A program made the translations under genes and the position numbers. Under the pieces are notes generated by a model. It was not told the DNA's origin, did no database searches, and worked only from the letters and a program-made list of their open reading frames with translations. A DNA stretch of 64,000 bases from Proteiniphilum acetatigenes DSM 18083 (GTDB lineage Bacteria > Bacteroidota > Bacteroidia > Bacteroidales > Dysgonomonadaceae), in assembly GCF_000380985.1 (NCBI RefSeq), contig NZ_KB905697.1:1-64000 (forward strand), given 5' to 3'. This document shows, in pieces, positions 17,122 through 25,380 of the stretch. The number at the start of each line of letters is the position of its first letter. The first letter of the stretch is position 1.

Positions 17122-18068
17122 TGGTGTACCTTTTAATTATAGTTATTCTTTTCGCCGCGGAACTCTTTTACTTTCGTATCGCCAATCATTATATCATTGT
17201 GGACAGGCCCAATGAGAGGAGTTCGCATACGCAGGTTACTCTGCGTGGAGGAGGTATTATCTACTGGGTCGCCGCCCTGCTTTACGTGTTGCTCAATCCA
17301 TCGGAAGCGGCGGTGTGGTTTTTTACAGGTATCACCATCATTGCAGGAATCAGCCTTTGGAACGATATAAAAGGCCTGAGCCAAAATATCCGGTTAATAA
17401 TCCCCCTGCTGGCCATGACATGTGTGTTTTACATGACAGACATATTCGGGGGCTATCCCTGGTGGGCTATTGTGATTGGATATATCCTGTTTACGGGCAT
17501 TATGAACGCATACAACTTCATGGACGGCATCAACGGCATGACGGGATTGTACACGCTGGCGGTACTGCTCCCGATGATCTATGTGAACATATATATACAA
17601 CCTTTCACCGATAACGATTTCCTGCTTTTTCCCCTACTCGCTTCACTGGTATTCCTGTTCTTCAACTTCAGGAAAAGGGCGAAATGCTTCGCGGGCGATG
17701 TGGGAAGCGTGGGCATCGCCTTCTGGATCGTAATCCTGTTACTACTACTGATCATTAAAACGCAAAACCTGGTATGGATCGGTTTCCTGTTAGTGTATGG
17801 AGTGGATACGGTTTGCACAATACTACACCGGATTTACCTGAAACAGAATATCATGGAGGCGCACCGACTGCATTTCTACCAGATACTGGCTAATGAACAG
17901 AAAACCGGGCACAGGACGGTCTCCTTGTCTTATTTCATGGCTCAACTGCTTTGTTCCACACTGATCATTGCCCTTTACCCCATTGTGGGATGGTGGATAT
18001 TCCTGATACTGGCAGTCACATTAGTCGGCATCTACGGAATGAAATTCCGATTAATGAAAACAGTATAA
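17121..18068 (+). CDS. wbpL: Polyprenyl-phosphate HexNAc-1-phosphate transferase, WbpL/MraY-WecA type
   Basis: A 315-residue polytopic membrane protein. 'IIVDRPNERSSHTQVTLRGGG' (read as 'VDRPNERSSHTQ' and 'TLRGGGI') is the cytoplasmic loop shared by the MraY/WecA/WbpL superfamily. 'NAYNFMDGINGMTGLY' carries the catalytic N-x-x-D-G, and 'AKCFAGDVGSVGIAF' the late G-D-x-G-S block. About ten membrane spans are apparent. ATG 17121 gives a normal N-terminus and overlaps the preceding TAA by one base. It is a second initiating transferase in the same locus besides the PglC type. Last intact gene of the polysaccharide cluster. Confidence 0.88.
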   Translation: MVYLLIIVILFAAELFYFRIANHYIIVDRPNERSSHTQVTLRGGGIIYWVAALLYVLLNPSEAAVWFFTGITIIAGISLWNDIKGLSQNIRLIIPLLAMTCVFYMTDIFGGYPWWAIVIGYILFTGIMNAYNFMDGINGMTGLYTLAVLLPMIYVNIYIQPFTDNDFLLFPLLASLVFLFFNFRKRAKCFAGDVGSVGIAFWIVILLLLLIIKTQNLVWIGFLLVYGVDTVCTILHRIYLKQNIMEAHRLHFYQILANEQKTGHRTVSLSYFMAQLLCSTLIIALYPIVGWWIFLILAVTLVGIYGMKFRLMKTV

Positions 18069-18069
18069 T

Positions 18070-18165
18070 CTGCACGGCATCCATATCCCCGCAGGACAGT
18101 GGCACACACTGGTCGTCTGGAAATCAGCACCGTGATTTCCGAAGTAAAAGAAAAAATATTAGGGT
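18070..18165 (+). pseudogene. Relic of a WbuC-family cupin gene
   Basis: Two bases after the WbpL-like stop, the DNA reads 'LHGIHIPAGQWHTLVVWKS' and then, after a one-base frame change, 'STVISEVKEKI'. This is the C-terminal cupin segment of WbuC, a small metalloprotein often found at the ends of O-antigen loci. The H-x10-H-type metal ligands are partly retained (H in 'LHGIHIP', H in 'QWHTL'). There is no start, the N-terminal two-thirds are gone and the frame is broken, so this is dead sequence. The assignment is by recognition of this motif. Confidence 0.65.
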
Positions 18166-18221
18166 TACACCCACAACAAATGAATTTAAATTATTATTTT
18201 TGCGGTTATAACCATAAAAAA

Positions 18222-18865
18222 ATGATATTAAGGCCTACTTACATAGCACAGCTTACCCCCTTTATCAACGGTATAAAATCCGGGATGTAGAGTTGTTGGA
18301 ACGTGTCATAAAATACGCATTTGACAATATTGGGAATACCTTCTCGGGGAAAAATGTAGCGGATTATTTCAAAAGCCAGCAACGTAAAATAGACCTCAAT
18401 ACGGTCTATAATTACCTGAATGCCTTGGAAGGTGCATTTATCCTGTACCGTGTTCCCCGATACGACATTAAAGTAAAGGAAATTCTGAAAACACAGGAGA
18501 AATTCTATGTAGGCGATATTTCTATTATGTATGCAACAATGGGAAACCGTGACAGAATGATTGGCGGAATATTAGAAAATATCGTTTTTCTGGAACTGAA
18601 GAGAAGAGGATATAGCGTATATGTCGGAAAATTAGAAAACAGCGAAATTGATTTTGTTGCCGAAAGACAAGGCGAAAAAATATATGTACAAGTAGCATAT
18701 AAATTAGAAAACGAACAAACAACAGAAAGGGAATTTGGGAACCTTTTGTCTGTTAATGACCAATATCCTAAATATGTGGTTACGATGGACGATTTTTGGA
18801 GAGACTCTATAGAAGGAGTAAAGCATCTTTATATCAGAGATTTTCTATTGAAGGAAAATCTGTAA
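18222..18865 (+). pseudogene. AAA_14/DUF4143 ATPase with its ATPase core deleted
   Basis: The first piece, ATG 18222 to stop 18290, reads 'MILRPTYIAQLTPFIN', the normal start of AAA_14/DUF4143 ATPases just before Walker A. A second frame, open through about 18270-18865, reads 'KIRDVELLERVIKYAFDN' and on through 'FYVGDISIMYATMGNRDR' and 'RRGYSVYVGKLENSEIDFVA', the C-terminal DUF4143 nuclease-like domain. The whole P-loop region between them (about 180 residues) is missing and the joint is out of frame. A TTG at 18293 could in principle start the 190-residue C-terminal half. I call it a deletion pseudogene. Confidence 0.8.
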
Positions 18866-18884
18866 TTTGGAGATGCAAACAATG

Positions 18885-18981
18885 TCATGGCGGGATTACA
18901 AAAGCAGGCAAATGGTATTTTTATGATAACGGCATACGCAATGCGATCATTGGAAATTCCGATCCTCTGTCCATACGGTGA
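18885..18981 (+). pseudogene. Second DUF4143 fragment
   Basis: About 30 codons, 20 bases downstream of the first DUF4143 relic, read 'KAGKWYFYDNGIRNAIIGN' followed by 'SDPLSIR' and a stop. The Y-F-Y-D-N-G-I-R-N block is a well-known DUF4143 signature from a different position than the piece just upstream, and from another subgroup. So a second ATPase of the same superfamily has decayed here. The piece is too short to be functional. Confidence 0.65.
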
Positions 18982-19012
18982 GAAGAACGCCATTGAAGGA
19001 GGTGGATAACCT

Positions 19013-19624
19013 CTACACAATCTTCCTTTCCACTACATATTTTATCAGGGCGGCAGTATTGGGAACCTGTAGTTTGGTCATGATATTCTTACGGTAGCTT
19101 TTAACGGTTTCGTAGCCGATGCACATTATCTCGGAGATAGTATTCATGGTGTGCCCTTCGGCAATGAGTCTGAGCAGTTCACGCTCCCGCCGGGAAAGGG
19201 ATATGGTGTCTTCCTTTTTGGTACGCAACAGCAGATCTACTTCTTCACATAAAAACCGCTCATCCAGAGCTACGGTACAAATCCCTTCGATAATTTCCTC
19301 CACAGTGGAGTTTTTCAGCACATAACCCAGTGCCCCGTTTTCCAGTGACCGGGTGATGACATTCAACTCGGCATAACTTGTCAGCATCAGTATCTTCACG
19401 CCGGGATATTTTTTCAGTATCTGCGCACAGGCATCGATCCCGTTGCCATCAGGCAACCCGATATCCAACAGCAACACATCGGCAGTGGCGCGGGCAAGCA
19501 TTCTCCAACAATCCTTCAAAGAATGAGCCTTCCCGATGATCCTCGCTATTCCGGAGTCATTGATGATCCTTTCCAACCCTTCCACCACCAACGGATGGTC
19601 GTCAACTATCTGTACCCGTATCAT
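19013..19624 (-). CDS. NarL/LuxR-family response regulator
   Basis: A 203-residue two-domain regulator. The receiver domain (about 1-120) has the acidic pair D8-D9 ('QIVDDHPL'), phospho-acceptor D54 in 'VLLLDIGLPDGNG', and the T/S and K positions in 'KILMLTSYAE' and 'GYVLKNSTVEE'. The C-terminal LuxR helix-turn-helix is at about 140-200 ('LSRRERELLRLIAEGHT', then 'IGYETVKSYRKNIMTKL'). Its start lies 23 bases inside the end of the upstream sensor kinase gene, so the two are translationally coupled partners. Targets are unknown; the exported proteins upstream are candidates by position only. Confidence 0.92.
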   Translation of the reverse strand: MIRVQIVDDHPLVVEGLERIINDSGIARIIGKAHSLKDCWRMLARATADVLLLDIGLPDGNGIDACAQILKKYPGVKILMLTSYAELNVITRSLENGALGYVLKNSTVEEIIEGICTVALDERFLCEEVDLLLRTKKEDTISLSRRERELLRLIAEGHTMNTISEIMCIGYETVKSYRKNIMTKLQVPNTAALIKYVVERKIV

Positions 19625-21545
19625 CGGCTTTGATTTTTAATTCGACATGTACCTCCGTCCCTTCATTTTCGGTCGAAAAGATATCCATATTCCCTTCCAG
19701 CGCAGCTACTCTCGTGCGAATGTTCTGCAATCCCGTACCGGTCGTGGCTGCAGAAATATCAAAACCTTTCCCGTTGTCTTCCACTGTCAATGAAATACGA
19801 TCCCTGTCCTGGACAATATGCACAAGGATACGGGTCGCTTCCGAGTATTTCAACGCATTATTCACCAACTCGTGTACAATGCGGTACACCACTATCTCCA
19901 ACTGATGCTCCAAACGTTCTTCTTCACCGAACCAGGCAAACTCGATCTTCTCCACGGTACGGCAAAAATCGGACAGGGCTGTTTTTAATCCATAGCGGCT
20001 TAACGATTCCGGCATAAGATGGTGGGCAACCCGCCGCAATTCACGTAACGACTCGTCCAGCAAACCCATGATCCGGTTGATACCTTCTACATCGGGAAAC
20101 TCCAGCAAAGCCCCGTTCTTTAGTTCACTCATATTGATCTTCGCCGCAGAGAGTATCCCCCCTAATCCGTCGTGCAGGTCACGGGCAAGGCGGGAGCGTT
20201 CCTGCATCTCTCCTTCAAGGACAGAACGAGTGGCTACTAACTGCTTCTCCTGTTCCAATTGTTTCAGTTGTAATTCTGTCTTTCGGCGTTTTTGTTTAGT
20301 CCAAAGCCAAAGAAAGAGCAGCGCCAACACTCCCGATACCAGGGCCGCACCACCGATAATCCCTATCAAAATGGTGGATTTATGCCTTTCGTTAAGCGTT
20401 GCGATCTGAAATTCCTTTTGTTCGGTTTCGTATTTTATCTTCAATTCTTCGTTGGCGCGCCAGATATTGTCGTTCAAAATCTCATTGCCGAGAGAATCGA
20501 ATTTGAAAATCAACTTTTGACTTTTCACATAATCTCTGTCTTTCAGAAGGGCAAGGTCGGCAAGGATCTGGTAACATTTGCGTTCTTCGACATCCCATTC
20601 CTGCTCCTGTGCGAGTATCAAGGCTTCCTGAGCGTATGCCTCGGCTTTTTCATAATCGCCTTTCTGTAAATTGCAAAGAGCAAGTCCTCTGAGGCTTACC
20701 AGATAACCGGTCATATCTCCTATGGAATCGTGCAATACCAACGCCTCCTGCCCGTATAGCTCCGCGGTTTTATAATCAAATTTTTGCAGGTAATAATTCC
20801 CCAGATTGTTCAGCACAGAAGCTTTCATATCTATATAATCGGTTGCTTCCGCAATGCGCAATGCCTCTTTCAGACACTCCAGATGCTCCTCCCATCTTCT
20901 CGGAACGCAGTTCGAATAGAGCGAGGCAAGATTAATTAATATATGTCCGCGGATGATGTCATCGGGATAATCTTTCATCAGTTCCAACGCTTTCTTTCCG
21001 TACACAATCCCCTGTTCGGGCCGTTCGGTACGCTGGTAAAACACCTGTATTACATCGTACAGCGTCGCAAGGTTTTTACGGTTACCGGCTTTTTCGAACC
21101 AGGGAAGCGCCCGGATATAATACTCCAGCGCTGTATTGTACAAACGCTTGTAGTGGTATACGTTGCCGATATTGACCAAGGCGACATTGATTCTTTCTTC
21201 ATTGCCGATTTCACGTGCCAGCTCCAATGCCTTCAGGTTGATGGTGAGGGAAGAATCGAGTTTCCCTTCTAAGTTGAGCAAGTAGGTGTAATTGGAAGCG
21301 AACCGGATGCGCCCCATCGGATAGTCTATCTCCTCACTAAGTTCTCCGGCCGTACGGTAAATTCTTTTCGCCGCTCCGTGATCGCGCATTTCCACTTCAT
21401 ATCCGATTTCATACAGCCGATTGATAACAGCGGTGTCGGGATTCACCCTTGCGGCGCGAAGGAGCGAATCAATATTCTGGCCGTGCGCTTCTACACAGGC
21501 AGCTAATAACAGAAGGATAAAAGCCAGATTTTTCATTGCGGTCAC
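19602..21545 (-). CDS. TPR-containing sensor histidine kinase (HisKA_3)
   Basis: A 647-residue sensor kinase; the true start may be the ATG three codons in. It has a signal peptide ('MKNLAFILLLLAACVEAHG'), a periplasmic region of tetratricopeptide repeats (about 60-340), one membrane span (about 391-415), a coiled-coil linker, then a HisKA_3 dimerisation domain with phospho-acceptor H458 in 'RDLHDGLGG'. The HATPase domain follows, with its N box in 'HELVNNALKYSEA' (about 558-570) and G1 box 'DNGKGF' (590-595). This architecture is common in Bacteroidetes. It pairs with the overlapping LuxR regulator. The ligand is unknown. Confidence 0.92.
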   Translation of the reverse strand: MTAMKNLAFILLLLAACVEAHGQNIDSLLRAARVNPDTAVINRLYEIGYEVEMRDHGAAKRIYRTAGELSEEIDYPMGRIRFASNYTYLLNLEGKLDSSLTINLKALELAREIGNEERINVALVNIGNVYHYKRLYNTALEYYIRALPWFEKAGNRKNLATLYDVIQVFYQRTERPEQGIVYGKKALELMKDYPDDIIRGHILINLASLYSNCVPRRWEEHLECLKEALRIAEATDYIDMKASVLNNLGNYYLQKFDYKTAELYGQEALVLHDSIGDMTGYLVSLRGLALCNLQKGDYEKAEAYAQEALILAQEQEWDVEERKCYQILADLALLKDRDYVKSQKLIFKFDSLGNEILNDNIWRANEELKIKYETEQKEFQIATLNERHKSTILIGIIGGAALVSGVLALLFLWLWTKQKRRKTELQLKQLEQEKQLVATRSVLEGEMQERSRLARDLHDGLGGILSAAKINMSELKNGALLEFPDVEGINRIMGLLDESLRELRRVAHHLMPESLSRYGLKTALSDFCRTVEKIEFAWFGEEERLEHQLEIVVYRIVHELVNNALKYSEATRILVHIVQDRDRISLTVEDNGKGFDISAATTGTGLQNIRTRVAALEGNMDIFSTENEGTEVHVELKIKADDTGTDS

Positions 21546-21653
21546 AGTATTTCGTTAATCCAGGATTTGCCGTAAAGATATGCTAATTATCAATACGTTG
21601 TTGCCCGGAAAAGAATTAAATTCATCTATTTATTTTGAATTTTTCAATGTTGT

Positions 21654-22842
21654 TCAGCTTCCCTCGTAATCCAGGCCGGTACCCGCGTTTGTGACCCTCC
21701 AGTTTTTGCTTTTTGCCGTTGTTACCTGTGCTTTGGTACATATGTTCTCATCAGTGGGGATGCCTCCGGTTTGAATGGGCGTAAAACTTCCCTCATAATT
21801 TCCCATGAGGTCGGGGAGAGCATTGACCACTTTCTCCATTTCCGTCGCGTTGATTTTATTCATGTAGCAAGTCAACAGGCGTAATTTTGTGTTATTTGTT
21901 ATATCCAACGCGGTAAGTTGATTCCCGTTACACTCCAGCATATCTAAATCCCGGTTATTACTTATATTCAATGCCATCAGCCGGTTATCGTAACAATACA
22001 ATGCCGGAATATTTTATCTGATCATCATTCAACCTTACCGCCAGATTAAATTCAGCCGGATTTTGCCCGTTGGGCATTACCCATTGCGCCAGTTTGGTGT
22101 TGGTGCCGGAGGCAATGGGCTCAAGGGATTGGGATGCAGGCAGTTCAAACGATATTGCCTGATGCAATAATGTTTCCGAAACCATGTCATATACCGGAAT
22201 CGTTTGTTCCGAAGCTGCATGATACCACAGGGTACCATCAATATCCAGGAATATACTCTTCGGTTCCAAACGGGAAGCAGCATTGTTTTTGAGTGTAACC
22301 ACGTGCAAAGCACCGTAGTGGCGGAACGTTACGTCGAGTGCCGTAACGCCCGTGAGGTTCTGCGCCTTGAAAAAGATGGGTATGGCTATTTTATCCAGGG
22401 GTTGAAAACCCGAAGCCCGGCCGTCCAATACAATAGCATTGTCCGAAATGGCAGATAATACACCGTGTACACCGTAGAGGTCAAAAGGATTGGCCGTATC
22501 TATACCCTCAGGAATGGACAAGTCAAATTCGGCGCGTTTTCCGTCGTTGGAGAAGTTTTGCACGGTTACTTCGGCTCCTTTTTTAATATTGTCCCCCTGT
22601 TTAAAGTAGAGCTGAATTTTGTCGCCTTCTTTCCAGCGCAGTTCGATGTTTTTACTATCCGTTTTCTGCGAAGCGGCTACACGGGTAGCAGGATTCCCTT
22701 CCGAAGGCATGGATACCGTAAGTTTCAGGGTATGCCCGGTTCCGGGGGTTAGTACCGGAACTGAAACATCGTCACTGTTGCAACTGACGAGCAATATGCC
22801 CGTAAAGAGCAACAGGTTGAATAGATGTTGTTTGGTTTTCAT
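21654..22842 (-). pseudogene. Fimbrillin/LRR lipoprotein paralogue gutted by an internal deletion
   Basis: The 5' part from ATG 22842 encodes a lipoprotein (lipobox in 'LFTGILLVSCNSDD') about 60-70% similar by eye to the N-terminal half of the neighbour at 23108-25303. It runs to 'LAQWVMPNGQNPAEFNLAV' and stops near 21987. Reading then resumes in another frame with the last two leucine-rich repeats ('LYCYDNRLMALNISNN') and the C-terminal cap down to 21654. Relative to the paralogue, roughly 340 residues and the correct frame are lost at about 22000-22010. A truncated 280-residue lipoprotein may still be made. Confidence 0.85.
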
Positions 22843-22882
22843 TTGTTCGAATAATTGATAAATAAACATGGGCTTTTTAATC

Positions 22883-23026
22883 CTACCAGTCGCCGCCCGG
22901 CATGTCAGGCGGTGTGCTGCCTGCAAGGACAGGCTGTTCCAATTCCATTTCGATGATTTCGATAGCCGGCTTCTGGTATTGTTTCTCTTCCCGAAGGCCT
23001 GTCGTTTGTTCTTTTTCCGTTTTCAT
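22883..23026 (-). CDS. 47-residue peptide gene ahead of the fimbrillin-like lipoprotein
   Basis: A short frame starting 'MKTEKEQTTGLREEKQYQKP', continuing 'AIEIIEMELEQPVLAGS' and ending 'PPDMPGGDW'. It lies 40 bp upstream of, and on the same strand as, the lipoprotein at 22842. The pattern (polar start, K/Y-x-x-P-A-I-E-I-I-E-x-E, small-residue 'AGS', acidic-Gly-Trp tail) is shared by many tiny Bacteroidales proteins encoded next to fimbrillin or surface lipoprotein genes. There is no signal peptide. I infer a real micro-protein because the sequence is compositionally protein-like and matches that pattern. Function is unknown. Confidence 0.6.
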   Translation of the reverse strand: MKTEKEQTTGLREEKQYQKPAIEIIEMELEQPVLAGSTPPDMPGGDW

Positions 23027-23107
23027 ACTATTTTTTTATAAATTAGTGTTTGTATCGAATAAGATTTTAGATATTTGTGATGTCCACCCATACGGTAAGT
23101 AATCCAT

Positions 23108-25303
23108 TCAGCTACCCCCGTAATCCAGGCCGGTACCCGCGTTCATTACCTTCCAGTTTTTACTTTTTGCGGTTGTCACTTGTGCTTTGGTGCATACGTT
23201 CTCTTCGGCGGGGTTGCTGCTTCCGGTTTGAATCGGCGTAAAAACCCCGGTAGTATTTTCCGAATGGACGGGCAGGGCATTGACCACTTTCTCCATTTCC
23301 GTCGCGTTGATTTTATTCAGGTAACACGCTAAATGGAATAATTTGGTGTTATTCGTTATATCCAGCGAGGTGAGTTGATTACGGTAGCAGTACAGAACGG
23401 TCAGATCCGTATTATGAAGGGTATTCAACTCCGTAAGACGATTGCCATCACAAAACAATGTAATTAACACGGTATTGCCGCCAACATTTAACGTAGTAAG
23501 CTGATTATCGGAGCAATATAGAGATTTCAGTGCGGTATTCTTTGTCACGTCCAACGCCGTAAGTTGGTTACTGCTACAAGACAATGAGTTTAATACGGTA
23601 TTCTTTGTTACATCCAATGCCGTAAGTTGATTGTCAATGCAATTCAATGCTGATAAACCGGTATTATTCGTGGTATTCAACCCCGTGAGCAGGTTTTCAT
23701 AACAATACAATGTGGATAAGGAGGGATTTTTAGTCACATCCAATGCCGTGAGTTGGTTTCGGCTGCAATCCAGTAATATCAACCCTGCATTTTCTGTTAT
23801 ATCCAATGTCTCAAGTCGATTTCTGGAACATTCCAATTTTTCTAAAGCGGTATTGCTCCGAACATTTAACGTACTGATTTGATTGCCGATGCAATTCAAA
23901 ATTTGTAGCCCTGTATTTTGTGTCACATCCAATGTCGTGAGTTGGTTGTGACCACAGCTTAAAGACATAAGGTCGTTATTTTTAGTCACGTCCAGTCCGG
24001 TGAGCCTATTATCACTACAATATAACGAGTACAAGGCACTGTTCTTCGATACATCCAATTCCGTAAGTTGGTTACTGTAACAGAACAAACCGGTCAGTAC
24101 CGGATTATTGCTGATGTCCAGCCTGGTAAGTTGGTTGTGGTCGCAGTGGAACTCCATGACATTTCCGTAGAGGGTGATGGTTTGTGCGCCGATAGTATAA
24201 GCAACCTTGGTGCTTAATTGCGTCACGGACTCCCCCTCCTCTTTTTTACCGTTATTGTTCAAATCCAGCCATATGCCGTCGAGAGAGGGTGCAAATGCAC
24301 CGATTATTAATTCAATAGTATTCCCGGCGGTTTTGGCTGTCGTAAAAGTAATGGAAGAGGGTTTGGTTGCCGCTTCATCGGAAAAAGCGAAAGAGCTTCC
24401 GTTCCACAGGGTATACAGGTGATAGGCGTGCCCAGGTATCAATGGCTGGGTACGCGCCGGTTTGGTTCCGGACTGTATGGTCTGGCCCTGGTCCAACGTC
24501 ATCGCCAAGGCAAATCCGGGCGGGTTTTGCCCGTTGGGCATTACCCATTGCGCGAGTTTTGCATTGTCGCCCGACACAAGGGGAGCAAGGGGTTGGTATG
24601 GAAGTGGATCAAACGTGATTAATTTCTGCAATACCGTTTCTGAGACCAGGTCATATACAGGGATCGTTTGTTCCGTTTCCAGATGGAACCACGGGTTACC
24701 GGTGATACTCAGGAATATGTTCCTGGGCGACAGCCCGAATGGGGAACTATTTTTGAGCGTAGCCACGTGCAAGGCACCGTAATGGCGGAACGTCACATCG
24801 AGCGCAGTAACATCCGTCAGGTCCTGCGCTTTGAAAAAGATGGGTACGGCTATTTTGTCGAGAGGTTGGAAGCCGGAAGGGCGGCCATCCAGTACGATGG
24901 CATTGTCCAAAATGGCGGATTGGGCGCCATGCACGCCATAGAGATCGAAAGGATATGCCGTATTTACCGTGCCGGGAATGGGTACGGTAAATTCAGCGCG
25001 TTTACCATCAGCAGAAAAATTCAGCAGCAATATCGCGTCGCCTTTAATAATTTTATTTTCCTGTTTGAAGTAGAATTGAATGACGTCGCGTTCTTTCCAG
25101 CGCAATTCGATGTTTTTGCTGTCCTCTTTCTGCGAAGCGGTCACACGGGTGCCGACATCCCCTTCCAAAGGCATCGATGCCGTGATCTTCAAAGTACGCA
25201 CGCTACCGGTTTCCGGTGCCGGCACGGCCATGTCGTCGTTCTGGCAGCCTGCGAATAACAGACCGGCAAGGAACAACAAGGTGAGTAGGTGTTGTTTAGT
25301 CAT
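23108..25303 (-). CDS. Fimbrillin-like lipoprotein with a leucine-rich-repeat domain
   Basis: A 731-residue exported lipoprotein with signal peptide and lipobox in 'LLFLAGLLFAGCQNDD'. Residues 25-330 resemble the Mfa/FimA-type fimbrillin fold ('LDVTFRHYGALHVATLKN', 'AQWVMPNGQNPPGF', 'PGHAYHLYTLWNG'). After a linker that includes a calcium-loop-like 'GIWLDLNNNGKKEEGE', about thirteen 21-residue leucine-rich repeats follow (about 395-665) with consensus L-x-x-L-x-C-x-x-N-x-L-T-x-L-D-V-T-x-N. The C-terminal cap ends 'NAGTGLDYGGS'. Every repeat has a cysteine at the same place. No type IX sorting domain is visible. It is probably surface-exposed; the binding partner is unknown. Confidence 0.85.
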   Translation of the reverse strand: MTKQHLLTLLFLAGLLFAGCQNDDMAVPAPETGSVRTLKITASMPLEGDVGTRVTASQKEDSKNIELRWKERDVIQFYFKQENKIIKGDAILLLNFSADGKRAEFTVPIPGTVNTAYPFDLYGVHGAQSAILDNAIVLDGRPSGFQPLDKIAVPIFFKAQDLTDVTALDVTFRHYGALHVATLKNSSPFGLSPRNIFLSITGNPWFHLETEQTIPVYDLVSETVLQKLITFDPLPYQPLAPLVSGDNAKLAQWVMPNGQNPPGFALAMTLDQGQTIQSGTKPARTQPLIPGHAYHLYTLWNGSSFAFSDEAATKPSSITFTTAKTAGNTIELIIGAFAPSLDGIWLDLNNNGKKEEGESVTQLSTKVAYTIGAQTITLYGNVMEFHCDHNQLTRLDISNNPVLTGLFCYSNQLTELDVSKNSALYSLYCSDNRLTGLDVTKNNDLMSLSCGHNQLTTLDVTQNTGLQILNCIGNQISTLNVRSNTALEKLECSRNRLETLDITENAGLILLDCSRNQLTALDVTKNPSLSTLYCYENLLTGLNTTNNTGLSALNCIDNQLTALDVTKNTVLNSLSCSSNQLTALDVTKNTALKSLYCSDNQLTTLNVGGNTVLITLFCDGNRLTELNTLHNTDLTVLYCYRNQLTSLDITNNTKLFHLACYLNKINATEMEKVVNALPVHSENTTGVFTPIQTGSSNPAEENVCTKAQVTTAKSKNWKVMNAGTGLDYGGS

Positions 25304-25380
25304 TTTTGTTGAATTGTTAAGTTGTTGAGTCGTTGAATTGTTTTAAGTAATTGATGAATGATCAATTCAATGGAACTTTA

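Noticed and set aside
23380-24150. Regular 63-bp periodicity, array-like at DNA level
   Set aside because: It is the coding sequence of 21-residue leucine-rich repeats, in frame throughout with degenerate codon positions; there are no identical repeats or unique spacers, so it is not a CRISPR array.
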